Origin: an uncultured beta proteobacterium | GTDB taxonomy: Bacteria; Pseudomonadota; Gammaproteobacteria; Burkholderiales; Burkholderiaceae_C | Direction of reading: 5' to 3' | Assembly (NCBI GenBank): GCA_903909815.1 | Contig: CAIVXG010000121.1 | Location: 1 to 33,137, forward strand | DNA length: 33,137 nucleotides | Notes under the pieces: generated by a model | Database searches by the model: none | The model's input: the letters and a program-made list of their open reading frames with translations, nothing else | Told to the model about the DNA's origin: nothing | Translations under genes and position numbers: made by a program | Part shown: positions 18,271-27,490 of the stretch, piece after piece | Numbering within the stretch: the stretch's first letter is position 1 | Layout of the letters: the number at the start of each line of letters is the position of its first letter

Positions 18271-18852
18271 ATGAAGAACATCGTCATTCTGATTTCTGGT
18301 GCGGGCTCCAACATGGCCACGATTATCCAGGCGGCGCAGCGCGAACACTGGCGCGAGCGCCTGGGCGCACGCGTTGCCGCAGTTATCAGCAACCGGGTCG
18401 ATGCCCGCGGTCTGACGCAGGAACTTGGCGTCCCCACCCAGGTAGTGGACCACAAGGCCTTCGCCACGCGCGAGGCCTTTGACGCGGCACTACAACAGAC
18501 CATCGACGCGTACCAGCCCAGCCTGGTGGTGCTGGCCGGATTCATGCGCATCCTGACTCCGGGCTTTGTGCAGCACTACGAAGGCCGGCTCATCAACATC
18601 CATCCGTCGCTGCTACCAGCGTTCACGGGTCTGAACACGCATCAACGCGCGCTCGACGCGGGCTGCAAAGTGGCTGGTGCCAGCGTGCACCGCGTCACCT
18701 CGGAACTGGATCACGGCGAGATTTTGGCGCAGGCCGTGGTTCCGGTGGTGGCGGGCGACACTGCGGACACATTGGCGGCGCGCGTGCTCAGTCAGGAACA
18801 CATCATCTACGCGCAGGTGATTGCGCGGCTGCTACAGGACGAAATGCGGTAA
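18271..18852 (+). CDS. purN: Phosphoribosylglycinamide formyltransferase
   Basis: PurN transfers a formyl group from 10-formyl-tetrahydrofolate to GAR, the third step of de novo purine synthesis, in the cytoplasm. The 193-residue length fits the family. The phosphate loop is LISGAGSNM (8-15). The catalytic set is Asn109 and His111 in [13 protein letters not shown] and Asp147 in ELDHGEIL, matching Asn106, His108 and Asp144 of the E. coli enzyme. The ATG at 18271 is 15 bp from the yceH start on the other strand. There is no good Shine-Dalgarno, and any promoter must lie inside yceH. The stop is 18 bp from the convergent DUF1653 gene. No other purine gene is adjacent. Confidence 0.96.
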   Translation: MKNIVILISGAGSNMATIIQAAQREHWRERLGARVAAVISNRVDARGLTQELGVPTQVVDHKAFATREAFDAALQQTIDAYQPSLVVLAGFMRILTPGFVQHYEGRLINIHPSLLPAFTGLNTHQRALDAGCKVAGASVHRVTSELDHGEILAQAVVPVVAGDTADTLAARVLSQEHIIYAQVIARLLQDEMR

Positions 18853-18870
18853 TTCGCCACCGACGGGCGC

Positions 18871-19116
18871 TCACGTCATGTCATTCGGAATCTTCTGAAA
18901 GCGTGGCCGCACCACGCCGTCCACCAACACCGTCTCACTGAACATCGCCGTTGGCCGCACCCACAGACCGCGCTGCCCATACAGCGCCCGGTACAGCGTC
19001 ATGGACGACAGGTCTTCCGAGTGCCGAACCGTGTTCAGAACCTCATACAAATTGCCCTTGTAGTGGCGGTACAAACCGGGCTCGGTTTCGGACAGGGGAG
19101 GCAGCACAGTATTCAT
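18871..19116 (-). CDS. DUF1653 domain protein
   Basis: This small cytoplasmic protein of 81 residues contains the DUF1653 core: GLYRHYKGNLYEVLNTVRHSE, then LYRALYGQRGLWVRP and a final VRPRFQKI. The fold is a compact beta structure and the function is unknown. The start at 19116 (MNTVLPP) is chosen because homology starts there; the frame is open 23 codons further. There is no Shine-Dalgarno. A TACAAT on the minus strand sits seven bases upstream of the ATG, so the mRNA could be leaderless. It is convergent with purN and divergent from the TonB receptor. Confidence 0.85.
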   Translation of the reverse strand: MNTVLPPLSETEPGLYRHYKGNLYEVLNTVRHSEDLSSMTLYRALYGQRGLWVRPTAMFSETVLVDGVVRPRFQKIPNDMT

Positions 19117-19119
19117 GGG

Positions 19120-19130
19120 TGCATTGTAGG
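19120..19130 (-). promoter_or_regulatory. Possible -10 element of the DUF1653 gene
   Basis: The minus strand reads TTTCCTACAAT followed closely by GCACCC and the ATG. TACAAT matches a sigma70 -10 at five of six positions. No good -35 is present at 16-18 bp. Confidence 0.25.
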
Positions 19131-19218
19131 AAAGTAACGCAGCAGCGGAAAACCCTGCCACAATCCGGGCGCTCCAGAGGCCCACCTACCCCAGCCATAC
19201 CAGCGAGCGAAAACTACA

Positions 19219-21427
19219 GTGTCCCGAATCCTGGATTCCTTCAAACCGTTGCGCTTGGGCACGCTTTCACTGCTGGTCTGTACTTTGGCACGGGCTCAGT
19301 CGGGCACCGATACGGGCGCGGCCGCAGCGCCGGCCAAGGCGCAAAACACCTTGGCCACCGTGGAAATCAGCGCCAGCGCAGACCGGTACGACGCGCGCCG
19401 CTTTGACACTGCCGCCAAGATCGTCGTGACCCAGGAGGAGATCGTCAAATCCGGCGACACCACGCTGGCCGATGTACTCAAACGCCTGCCCGGCATCACT
19501 GTCAACGGCGGCAATGCCGGACGCGCTGGGGGAGAAATCCGCATGCGCGGCCTGGGCGCGGGCTATACGCAGATTCTTTTGAACGGCGAGGCCGCGCCCC
19601 CCCGGGTTCACGCTGGACTCGCTGTCGCCCAGTCTGATCGAACGCATAGAGGTCGTGCGCGCGGCGAGCGCCGAGTTCAGCACCCAAGCCATCGCCGGCA
19701 CCATCAATATCGTGCTCAAGACCAAGGTGGTTGCGGCTCAGCGCGAGCTCAAAATCACATCGGAAGGATCCAATGCCTTCAAAGCTTCAGCGCTCGATCT
19801 GCAGGTCTCGGACAAGCTCAAGCAACTGTCCTACACGCTGGGCGTCAATCTCAGAATGGGTTCTTTCAATCAGGATTCTTCGCAGCGGGACGATGGCACG
19901 GATGCTTTGGGTCAACCCAGCTTGCTGCGCCAGGATAGCTCCCACGAGGACGGAAAATTTGCCTCCGCGTCGCTGTCGCCCAGGCTCATCTGGAACTTGA
20001 GCGACGGCGCTACGCTGACATCCCAAACATTGCTCAATCTGAATCATTCGCATCGACAGGGGACGAACCACTGGGCCGCACAGATCGGGCCGCTGCCGCC
20101 CTATCCCATAGACCTGACGCAGTACCGCTCCGGCTTCGATCTTCTTCGCACCGATTTGAACTGGGTGCGTAAATTGGCAGACAGTGGCAAGTTCGACGTC
20201 AAGCTGGGGTTGAACGCGAGCCGTCGCGATTCGAATTTCGACGAGCAGGGCTTCGATGCGAGCCGGCTCCAGACACTGGACAGCAACACCCTGGCCACGG
20301 CCCACGATCGCGGCGCGACCCTGGTTGGAAAATATTCCACCCCCTTTGCCGACGAGCATACGCTGACCGGCGGCTGGGATGGCGCCAGCACGAGGCGCAG
20401 TGAGCAGCGCGTCGAGAGCGATCGGCCCATTCCCGGCTATGCGCCCAACGACAGCGCTGAGAGCTACAGCGCAGTGCTGAATCGGCTGGCACTGTTTACA
20501 CAGGACGAATGGAGCATCACGCCGAAATGGTCGCTCTACCTGGGTCTGCGCTGGGAAACCTTGGACACCCGCAGCCAGGGCAATACCTTTGACGCGGTGC
20601 GCAATCGGTCCAGCGTATGGAGCCCGCTGTTCCAGACACTGTGGAAGTTTCCCGGCAGCCAGAACGACCAGATCCGCTTCGCCCTCACGCGCAGCTACAA
20701 GGCGCCGGGCATCAACCGCCTGATCCCGCGCCGCTACACCAATGCCAACAACAGCTCCGTGACGCCCGACTTCCAGGGCAACCCCGCCCTCAAGCCCGAA
20801 CTGGCCACCGGAGTTGATTTGGCATACGAGCATTTTTTCGCTGAAGGCGCGCTGCTGAGCGCGTCGGTTTATCGACGCCAGATTGACGATTTCACCCACA
20901 ATAATGTGAGTTTGCTGGGTGGTCGGTGGGTCTCCATGCCGATCAACGATGGCCGAGCGCAGACGCATGGCTTGGAGCTGGAAGCGAAATTCCCATTGCA
21001 ACTGTTTTATAGACAGGCTCCCGCCCTGGAGCTGCGCGTCAATCTGGCGCGCAACGGGTCCGCAGTGGACGGCGTTCCCGGTCCGAACAACCGCATCGCC
21101 GACCAGACTCCACTGTCGGGCAATGTGGGCCTTGATTACAAAGTGACTGCAGCATTCAACTTCGGTGGCAACTTCACCTACAAGAGCGGCGGCCCGATCC
21201 GCATCTCGGACAGCAGCAGCAGCTACAGCAGCATCAAGCGCGAAATGGACGTGTACGGGCTGTGGAAATTCGATGCCAAGCACCAGTTGCGGCTGTCGGC
21301 TGCGAATCTGCTGGCCCAACCCTACACCTCAGTGGCCCAGTACGCAGATGGCAGCGGTAGCCTGCGCAGCACTTCGATCTACCCTTACAGCGCTACCCTG
21401 CGCGCGACTCTGGAGCTGAAACTCTAA
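19219..21427 (+). pseudogene. TonB-dependent outer-membrane receptor, split by a C7-tract frameshift
   Basis: The two frames together encode about 735 residues, the size of a TonB-dependent receptor. Frame one starts at GTG 19219 with a signal peptide (LSLLVCTLARA, then QS), a TonB-box-like LATVEISAS and a plug domain (LADVLKRLPGITVNGG then EIRMRGLGAGYTQILLNGE). At 19597-19603 seven C residues put the reading into a frame that ends at 19938. With six C the reading becomes APPGFTLDSLSPSLIERIEVVRAAS and continues into the second frame, which ends at 21427. The second part has the rest of the plug (EFSTQAIAGTINIVLK) and the 22-strand barrel, ending ATLELKL. The lesion is a single base in a homopolymer, so phase variation, a real mutation or a sequencing error are all possible. 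Ligand (siderophore or other) unknown. Neighbours give no metal-uptake context. Confidence 0.85.
19597..19603 (+). other. C7 homopolymer at the receptor frameshift
   Basis: Seven consecutive C residues are flanked by GCG and GGG. Six (or nine) would restore the receptor reading frame. It is the only position needed to rejoin the two halves. Confidence 0.85.
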
Positions 21428-21543
21428 GCCCGCGTTCGGCCCCGTTCGTACGGGTCCTTGGCGTGGTTCGCGCTGTGCACCAGTGCCAGGCATGGAAGCA
21501 GCAGTGGTTGCAGCAGCAACACGCCGTGACTTGATCTTTCCCC

Positions 21544-23412
21544 TCAGACCTCGATGCCGGGCTTGTAGTCGGCGTGATCCACCGTGTTCCAGCGCGTGAC
21601 GCAGCTCGCAAGAATCAGCGCCAGCAATCCGCTGAAGCTGACTTCCAGCCAGTCGTGCAGCCAATCGTTGCCAAACGCGCCAAACAGGCTGGCGCGAAAG
21701 GTCTTGATGACCCAGGTGAAAGGCAGCCAGTCGTGCACCGTCTGGAAGAAGTCACCCGTGAGTTCGATCGGCATCACGCCCCCACCTGCGGCCAATTGGA
21801 TCGTGAGCAGCAGCACCGCGAAAAGTTTTCCGGCGTCACCGAAGGCGCGCAGCAGCAGATAAACGATGGCCAGAAAGGCCTGACCCGCGACCAGCATCGA
21901 CAGTGCAAAATGGGCCAGATTCGGCACGGCGATGCCCAAGCCGTACAGCAGCATCAGTAGCGTCAGCAGCGTCTGCAGCAGCACGATCAGCGCCGGCACG
22001 GCAAACTTGCCCAGCGTCTTGGCGACGGTCGAGGCCTGCTCGTGCTCGCGCGTGAGCACGCCCGCCTTGAATACGAACACCGACATGGCCGCGCCCAGCC
22101 ACAGAGCCATGGCCACCATATTGGGCGCGAAGGCGCTGCCGTTATTGGCCACTGGAGCCAGCACTTCCAGCGTTGGCTCCACCGAGTCCGCCAGACCGCG
22201 GGCGCTGCCGGCCATTGTCCCGGGCGACGCCGGCAGGAAGGCATCGACCATGGCAATGCCCGAGCGCAACCTGGCCGCGGCCTTGGACAGGTCTTCACCG
22301 CCGCGGCCAAAGGCATCCAGGCGCGTGCTTTCGGGCAGCTTCTCGGACATCGCGTGCACGCCCGCGCTCAGGGTGCCCATGCCGTCGATGAGCTTGCCCG
22401 TGGCGTCCTCGATCCGGGCGCCGCCGCGCTGCAGCCGTGCATTGGCATCGAGTGCCAGGGTCAGGCCTTCAGTCAGTTTGCTGCCGCCTGCTGCGAGTTC
22501 GCCCGCGCCCGCGGCAATCTTTTCGCCGACAAATGGGACGGCGGCCGTTTGCTCCTGCATCTCGCTTGCACCCTCCGTGAGCTTGCGTGAACCCGCCTGC
22601 ATTTGCTCCAGCCCGGCGCCCAATTCGCGCTGACGCAGATTCAGGCGCTTGGTGCCGGCGCGCAGCGCCTCCAGCTCTGCGTCGGTGGGCAATTTGGCTT
22701 CGAGCTCGCGCACGCCCGAACCCACCTGCTTCAAGCCACCCGCCAGTTGCCCCGCCGCTGCCTTGTATTTCCCGAAGCCGTCGTTCAGCGTGTCTGCGCC
22801 GGCGCGCAACTGCGCCACGCCGGCCTTGAGCCGGGCCAGGCTCTTACCCGAGCCGTCGGTGGACACCAGCACCTGCTCCCAGCGTTTTTCATTCAAGGCC
22901 TCGTTCACCTGATGCCCGAGTTCGGCCGCAAAGCGGCGCGCAAAGCCAGCTGCCGCATAGTTGTTGCCTTCGGAAAGAATCACGGTGACCCTGCCGGCGC
23001 CGGGCTGAACGCCGGGCAAGGCGCTGGAACTGAAGTCCGCCGGAATGATGACGGCAAAGGCCAGACGGCCCTGCTCCACGGCGCTGCGTGCGCTCTGGAC
23101 ATCGTTCATGCCGAGGTAGCGGAAGGCACCCTGTTTGATCAGATCCGTCGACAATTCCGCGCCCACGTTGTTGCTGCGGCCGTTGTAGTCGAAGCCCTGA
23201 TCCAGATTGACGATGCCCACCGGCAGCGTGTTCGTCTTGGCGTTCGGGTCCCACACGCTGGAGAGGTAGATCAGCGCATAGATTGCCGGAACCATGGCGA
23301 TCGCGAGCGTGGCCAACACCAGTTTGGGGAAGCGTCGGTACAGTTGCAACTCGGTTCTGACGATGCGCCAGGTCGAGTGCAAAAAACGGATGCTGGCGCT
23401 GGATCGGCTCAT
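21544..23412 (-). CDS. YhgE/Pip-type ABC-2-like membrane protein
   Basis: This 622-residue protein has the layout of the YhgE/Pip family. There is one N-terminal membrane segment (about 31-53, with ATLAIAMVPAIYALIYLSSV), then a long extracytoplasmic region and about five C-terminal membrane segments (from about residue 430). The LPVGIVNLDQG and FAVIIPADFSS segments are family hallmarks. The central region (about 190-400) contains repeated LxxGxxxL units such as LKAGVAQLRAGADTLNDG and LAAGGSKLTEGL, predicted to form long helices. Family members include phage-infection-protein-like and export-related proteins. The specific function here is unknown. The upstream SDR gene ends 14 bp before the start, so the two are probably co-transcribed. 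Downstream it converges on the TonB receptor. Confidence 0.85.
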   Translation of the reverse strand: MSRSSASIRFLHSTWRIVRTELQLYRRFPKLVLATLAIAMVPAIYALIYLSSVWDPNAKTNTLPVGIVNLDQGFDYNGRSNNVGAELSTDLIKQGAFRYLGMNDVQSARSAVEQGRLAFAVIIPADFSSSALPGVQPGAGRVTVILSEGNNYAAAGFARRFAAELGHQVNEALNEKRWEQVLVSTDGSGKSLARLKAGVAQLRAGADTLNDGFGKYKAAAGQLAGGLKQVGSGVRELEAKLPTDAELEALRAGTKRLNLRQRELGAGLEQMQAGSRKLTEGASEMQEQTAAVPFVGEKIAAGAGELAAGGSKLTEGLTLALDANARLQRGGARIEDATGKLIDGMGTLSAGVHAMSEKLPESTRLDAFGRGGEDLSKAAARLRSGIAMVDAFLPASPGTMAGSARGLADSVEPTLEVLAPVANNGSAFAPNMVAMALWLGAAMSVFVFKAGVLTREHEQASTVAKTLGKFAVPALIVLLQTLLTLLMLLYGLGIAVPNLAHFALSMLVAGQAFLAIVYLLLRAFGDAGKLFAVLLLTIQLAAGGGVMPIELTGDFFQTVHDWLPFTWVIKTFRASLFGAFGNDWLHDWLEVSFSGLLALILASCVTRWNTVDHADYKPGIEV

Positions 23413-23426
23413 GGACGTATTGTGCT

Positions 23427-24341
23427 TTATGACAACAGGCCGGTCCCTACCGTCGGATAGCGCAGGCGCAGGCGCAGTTCGCGCTTCAGGCGCCGGTTGT
23501 CCATGCGTCGCGACTCGCTCATGAAGCTCAGCAACAGCAGCGGCAGTGACCCCTGCGCCGTGGCGCGCGGCACACGCGGCGGTCGCGTCAGACCATACAG
23601 ATCGGCCGCAAGATCGAAGTAGTCGCCCATCTTGAGATCAGAGTCATCGTTCACGTTGATCACGCGTTGCGGTTTGCCGCGCCACAAGGCGGCGATGCAG
23701 GCGCGCGCCAGATCGTCGGCGTGGATGTGATTGGTGTACACGTCGTCCTGCTGGCGCAGCACCGGCGTGCCCTTGAGCAGGCGCTCGCGTGGCGTGCCGC
23801 CGACGCGGTCGGGCGCGTAAATTCCGGGGATGCGCAGGATGCTGGTGCGCGTGGCGCCGCCGCGACCAAGCAAGCGCACCGCGGCTTCAGCGTCCACGCG
23901 CCGCAACGCCCTGGGCGTTTGCGCGTGCACCGCTTTCGTTTCAGCCGCAACCTCGCCCTGGCAGTCGCCGTAGACGCCGCTGGTGGAACCATAGACCAGC
24001 GCGATGGGTGCGCTGCGGCGGCGCAGCGCCTGGGTCAGGCGCCGCGTGCGCGCATCAATCCAGCCTTCAGGTGGTGGCGGTGCCAGATGCAGCACACGTG
24101 TGCCCATGGCCGCCAGGCGCCGCAGTGATGCGCGCTGATCCAGGTTTCCCAGCAGTGGCGTGATGCCCAGCGCGCGCAACTCGGGCACGCGCTCGCTCGA
24201 AGTGGTCAGCGCCAGCACCCGTACTGCGCTGGGCAAGGCGCTGGCCACGCGCAGGCCCACATCGCCGCAGCCGACGATGAGCACGCGCTGGCGGCGAAAA
24301 CGGGCCGGCAAGGCGCCGAGGTGGGACAGGTTTGAAGGCAA
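23427..24341 (-). CDS. Extended SDR family (epimerase/dehydratase-like) protein
   Basis: The protein has an N-terminal Rossmann dinucleotide site, VLIVGCGDVGLRVA. The SDR-type core has IALVYGSTSGVYGDCQG, and a family segment is ILRIPGIYAPDR. It resembles YeeZ-like NAD(P)-binding proteins; the classical YxxxK catalytic pair is not obvious. The start is uncertain. The TTG at 24341 gives 304 residues and was chosen because the frame otherwise runs into the start of the divergent flavoprotein gene at 24392 (TTG start). The gene lies 14 bp upstream of the YhgE-type gene on the same strand. Substrate unknown. Confidence 0.8.
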   Translation of the reverse strand: MPSNLSHLGALPARFRRQRVLIVGCGDVGLRVASALPSAVRVLALTTSSERVPELRALGITPLLGNLDQRASLRRLAAMGTRVLHLAPPPPEGWIDARTRRLTQALRRRSAPIALVYGSTSGVYGDCQGEVAAETKAVHAQTPRALRRVDAEAAVRLLGRGGATRTSILRIPGIYAPDRVGGTPRERLLKGTPVLRQQDDVYTNHIHADDLARACIAALWRGKPQRVINVNDDSDLKMGDYFDLAADLYGLTRPPRVPRATAQGSLPLLLLSFMSESRRMDNRRLKRELRLRLRYPTVGTGLLS

Positions 24342-24391
24342 AATCGAAGCTCTGAAGTATTTAGTGACGTAAAGTGAGCCAAGGATAACCA

Positions 24392-25450
24392 ATGATGAGC
24401 CCTCCAGTCGCCGCGGCGACGCCGTTTCAAGTCACCGTGCTTCCCAGCGCACGAGGTTTTTCCGCGAATCCGGGCGAAACCCTGCTTGCTGCCGGCATTC
24501 GCGCTGGTATTTCCCTGCCCTATGGTTGCAAGGACGGCGCTTGCGGCTCCTGCAAGTGCAGGAAGCTCTCGGGCGTCGTGGTGCACGGCGCGCATCAGAG
24601 CAAGGCGCTGTCGGCGCAGGAAGAGGCCGATGGCCTGGTGTTGACCTGCTGCGGCGTGGCGCACAGCGACTTGGTGCTGGAGTCGCGCCAGGTCACCGCA
24701 GCGGGCGCGATGCCGATCCGGAAAATGCCCTCGCGCGTGCTGCAATTGGAACGCCTGTCGAGCGACGTGATGCGTCTGAGGCTGCAACTGCCCGCGAGCG
24801 AGGTCTTTACCTACCACGCCGGCCAGTACATCGACTTCTTGCTGAAGGACGGAGTGCGGCGCAGTTATTCGATGGCCAGCGCGCCGCAAGCGGGGCCCCC
24901 AGCGTCGATCGAACTGCACCTGCGCCACTTGCCCGGCGGCGTGTTCACCGACCAGGTGTTTGGCACGCTCAAGGAAAAGGACATCCTGCGCATCGAAGGG
25001 CCTTTCGGCAGCTTCTATCTGCGTGAAGACTCGAGCAAGCCCATGGTCTTTCTGGCGTCCGGCACAGGCTTTGCGCCGATCAAGGCCATGATCGAGCAGA
25101 TGCAGATCAAGGGCAGCACGCGCGAGGCCACGCTCTACTGGGGCGCCCGCCGCCCGCAGGATCTGTACCTGGACGCCTGGGTGAAAAGCAAGCTGGCCGA
25201 GATGCCGCATCTGCATTACGTGCCCGTGGTCTCCGACGCCTTGCCAGAGGATGGCTGGAGCGGTCGCAGCGGTTTCGTGCACCGCGCCGTGCTGCAGGAC
25301 CTGCCCGATCTCTCAGGGCATCAGGTCTATGCCTGCGGCGCACCCATCGTGGTGGACTCGGCCCGCGCCGACTATCTGGGCCACGGCCTGCCCGAGGATG
25401 ATTTCTATGCCGATTCCTTCACCAGCGAGGCCGACAAGGCAAGGGATTGA
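24392..25450 (+). CDS. Ferredoxin reductase-type flavoprotein with N-terminal 2Fe-2S domain
   Basis: This 352-residue electron-transfer protein has an N-terminal plant-type 2Fe-2S domain with cluster ligands Cys46, Cys51, Cys54 and Cys86 or Cys87 (GCKDGACGSC). An FAD-binding beta barrel follows with RRSYSMASAP, then an NAD(P)-binding domain with FLASGTGFAPIKAM. This order is that of phenol hydroxylase/benzoate dioxygenase reductases. Burkholderiales copies are often labelled CDP-6-deoxy-delta-3,4-glucoseen reductase, a name probably carried over from distant homologs. AAGGA at 24381-24385 lies six bases before the ATG at 24392, and a second ATG at 24395 is equally possible. No oxygenase component is adjacent, so the electron acceptor is unknown. 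Confidence 0.9.
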   Translation: MMSPPVAAATPFQVTVLPSARGFSANPGETLLAAGIRAGISLPYGCKDGACGSCKCRKLSGVVVHGAHQSKALSAQEEADGLVLTCCGVAHSDLVLESRQVTAAGAMPIRKMPSRVLQLERLSSDVMRLRLQLPASEVFTYHAGQYIDFLLKDGVRRSYSMASAPQAGPPASIELHLRHLPGGVFTDQVFGTLKEKDILRIEGPFGSFYLREDSSKPMVFLASGTGFAPIKAMIEQMQIKGSTREATLYWGARRPQDLYLDAWVKSKLAEMPHLHYVPVVSDALPEDGWSGRSGFVHRAVLQDLPDLSGHQVYACGAPIVVDSARADYLGHGLPEDDFYADSFTSEADKARD

Positions 25451-25511
25451 AGCGCGCGCTGCGCTGGTCCAGCCCGACGCGTTGCGGCGCTGGGGTGGGG
25501 CCGGCCAGGTT

Positions 25512-26405
25512 TCAGCGCAGCCTTGTCACCAGATAGATGCCTGGCAACACCAGCGTCAAACCCAGGGCGTGGTACAGGTGCAGCGATTCACCCAGCCATA
25601 GCCAGCCCAGGAGCGCCGCATACAGTGGGCTCAGATAGAGGGACACACCGACCCGGGCCGGGCCCAGTTCGCGTTGCATCACCGAATAGGCAAGGTAGGC
25701 TGCATAGCCTGGGAGGGCGGCGGCGAGCAGGGCCAGGCCGAACCCCGAAGGTGTCACGGCCAAAGTGGGGCTGCTCAGCCATTCCCACAGCGCAAACGGC
25801 AACAGCATCAACACGCCGGACAGGCTGATGGCGGCGAGCCGGGCCGTGGCGCTCAGCGGGCTTTGCCATTTTTTCAGCAGCAAGCAGTAGGCGGTCCAAG
25901 AGATCGTGGCCGCAGCTATCCACGCGTCGCCAACGACCCAATGCACCGTCGCCAGATCGGCCCACTGGCCTTTGAGCACGACGTGCAACACTCCCGACAA
26001 GGCCAGGCCGATGCCAAGCGCTTGCCAGCGGGTAAGGGCATCTTTCATCCACAGCGCCGACGCTGCCGCAATCAGCACCGGCGACATGGCATAGATGAGT
26101 GAGATATTCAGCGCTGTGGTGGTGCGCCCACCCAGGTAAACCCAGGCGCCGCAAAAGACCATACCCAGAGTCCCCAGCACCAGGTGCTGTTTCCAAGCGC
26201 GCACCAGTTGCGCGCGTTGGCGCCACAGTTCCATGCGCGCGCCAATGGCGAAGGCGAGGCCGGCAAAGAGCCAGCGCAGCAGGGCCAGGGAATAGGGCTC
26301 GATCAAGCCCGGTGCACGCCGCGCCAGCACGGAGTTGAGGGCCCACAGGCCGGGTGTGACGAACACCAGAACCAGAGCCCAGCGCTGGCGCGAGGAAGCC
26401 TGCAT
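25512..26405 (-). CDS. EamA/DMT-family transporter
   Basis: This 297-residue inner-membrane protein has about ten membrane segments arranged as two EamA repeats. The first repeat begins ALVLVFVTPGLWALNSVLARR and the second begins near the VVGDAWIAAATISWTAYCLLLK helix. Both contain the family's short Pro/Gly turns (ALNISLIYAMSPVL; GVSLYLSPLYAALLGWLWLGE). It probably exports a metabolite; the substrate is unknown. The ATG at 26405 (MQASSRQRW) starts the homology. The longer upstream frame is Arg/Gly/Pro-rich and antisense to rlmJ. rlmJ ends 23 bp upstream on the same strand. Confidence 0.9.
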   Translation of the reverse strand: MQASSRQRWALVLVFVTPGLWALNSVLARRAPGLIEPYSLALLRWLFAGLAFAIGARMELWRQRAQLVRAWKQHLVLGTLGMVFCGAWVYLGGRTTTALNISLIYAMSPVLIAAASALWMKDALTRWQALGIGLALSGVLHVVLKGQWADLATVHWVVGDAWIAAATISWTAYCLLLKKWQSPLSATARLAAISLSGVLMLLPFALWEWLSSPTLAVTPSGFGLALLAAALPGYAAYLAYSVMQRELGPARVGVSLYLSPLYAALLGWLWLGESLHLYHALGLTLVLPGIYLVTRLR

Positions 26406-26428
26406 ACGCGAGTTTTTGTGACCGAAAC

Positions 26429-27361
26429 TTAGCCGCCAGAGTCCAGCGCGAAGGCCGCGTGCTTGTCTTGCGCGAGGCGCTCCACCAGTTGGGGCAGGGC
26501 CAGCTTCAGCGCCGCTTTCAGGGTGTGCGGCGGGTTGATGACGAACATGCCGCTGGCCGGCAGCCCGGGGCGCAGCACGTCGCCCGCGGCGTCGGTCAGG
26601 AGTTTGCTGTTCTTCACCGTGAGCGTGGCGTGCAGCCAGGGCTTGCCCACGCGCTGGGCCAGGGTTTTGAGCTTCTTCGGCAGGTCGTGTGCTTCGGGGC
26701 GCGGAATGATGGGATACCACACGACGTAAGTGCCCGTGGCAAAGCGCAACAGCGCGTCCGCCACCATCTCGGCCACGCGGCCATAGTCGGTCTTGATTTC
26801 GTAGCTGGGGTCGCACAGCAGCAAACCACGGCGCGCCGGGGGTGGCAGGAATTTCTTGATGCCCTCAAAACCGTCCTCGCGCAGCACGGTGACGGTGCGT
26901 CCGGCTTCGAGCTGGGCGATGTTGGCGCTCAGCGTCTTGGCGTCTGTGGGGTGCAGCTCAAACAGTTTGAGCCGATCGCGGTCTCCCAGCAGGCTTTGAA
27001 TGATGAAGGGCGAACCCGGATAGACGCGGTGCGCGCCACCCGTGTTGAAGCTGGCCACCAGGTCCAGGTAGTCCTGCAGCGCCGGCGCCAGCGGCTCGGC
27101 CGCCGCTGCTGGCTTCTTCTTTCCTTCGGTGGCGCTGCTCGTCGGCGCTGGCGCCAGCAGCCGCAGGATGCCATCGGCGGCCTCGCCGCTGGTGCTCGCA
27201 TAGTCGCCGTCGAGCCGGTACAGGCCGGCGCCGGCGTGCGTATCGAGCACCACCAGGGCGGCGTCTTTTTCCCGCAGGTGTTTAAGGATGGCGATCAACA
27301 CGGTGTGCTTGAGCACATCCGCGTGGTTGCCGGCGTGAAAGGCGTGGCGATAACTGAACAT
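26429..27361 (-). CDS. rlmJ: 23S rRNA (adenine-N6)-methyltransferase RlmJ
   Basis: RlmJ methylates A2030 of 23S rRNA using S-adenosylmethionine. The N-terminus MFSYRHAFHAGNHADVLKH is diagnostic, and the VVLDTHAGAGLY segment is the SAM site. The catalytic motif is DPSYE at 184-188, where most homologs have DPPYE. The protein has 310 residues against about 280 in E. coli. The extra length is mostly a Pro/Ala/Lys-rich insertion at about 70-92 in the helical subdomain. The start is the first Met of the conserved N-terminus. It is divergent from slmA across 129 bp and is followed by the EamA gene on the same strand. Confidence 0.94.
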   Translation of the reverse strand: MFSYRHAFHAGNHADVLKHTVLIAILKHLREKDAALVVLDTHAGAGLYRLDGDYASTSGEAADGILRLLAPAPTSSATEGKKKPAAAAEPLAPALQDYLDLVASFNTGGAHRVYPGSPFIIQSLLGDRDRLKLFELHPTDAKTLSANIAQLEAGRTVTVLREDGFEGIKKFLPPPARRGLLLCDPSYEIKTDYGRVAEMVADALLRFATGTYVVWYPIIPRPEAHDLPKKLKTLAQRVGKPWLHATLTVKNSKLLTDAAGDVLRPGLPASGMFVINPPHTLKAALKLALPQLVERLAQDKHAAFALDSGG

Positions 27362-27490
27362 GGCCTGATGTTAACGGCCTGCGCCAAATCCTTGGGTTTT
27401 TCGCCGCCGCAGATCGGCGCAACCCCGGTAAAACCCTCGGCTGCGCTATGCGAGAATCGATCAGCATCTGCGCAACCGGCCTTAACCATC

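Noticed and set aside
21428-21543. Terminator between the TonB receptor and the YhgE-type gene
   Set aside because: Only a five-pair CCCGT/ACGGG stem is visible, with no T tract.
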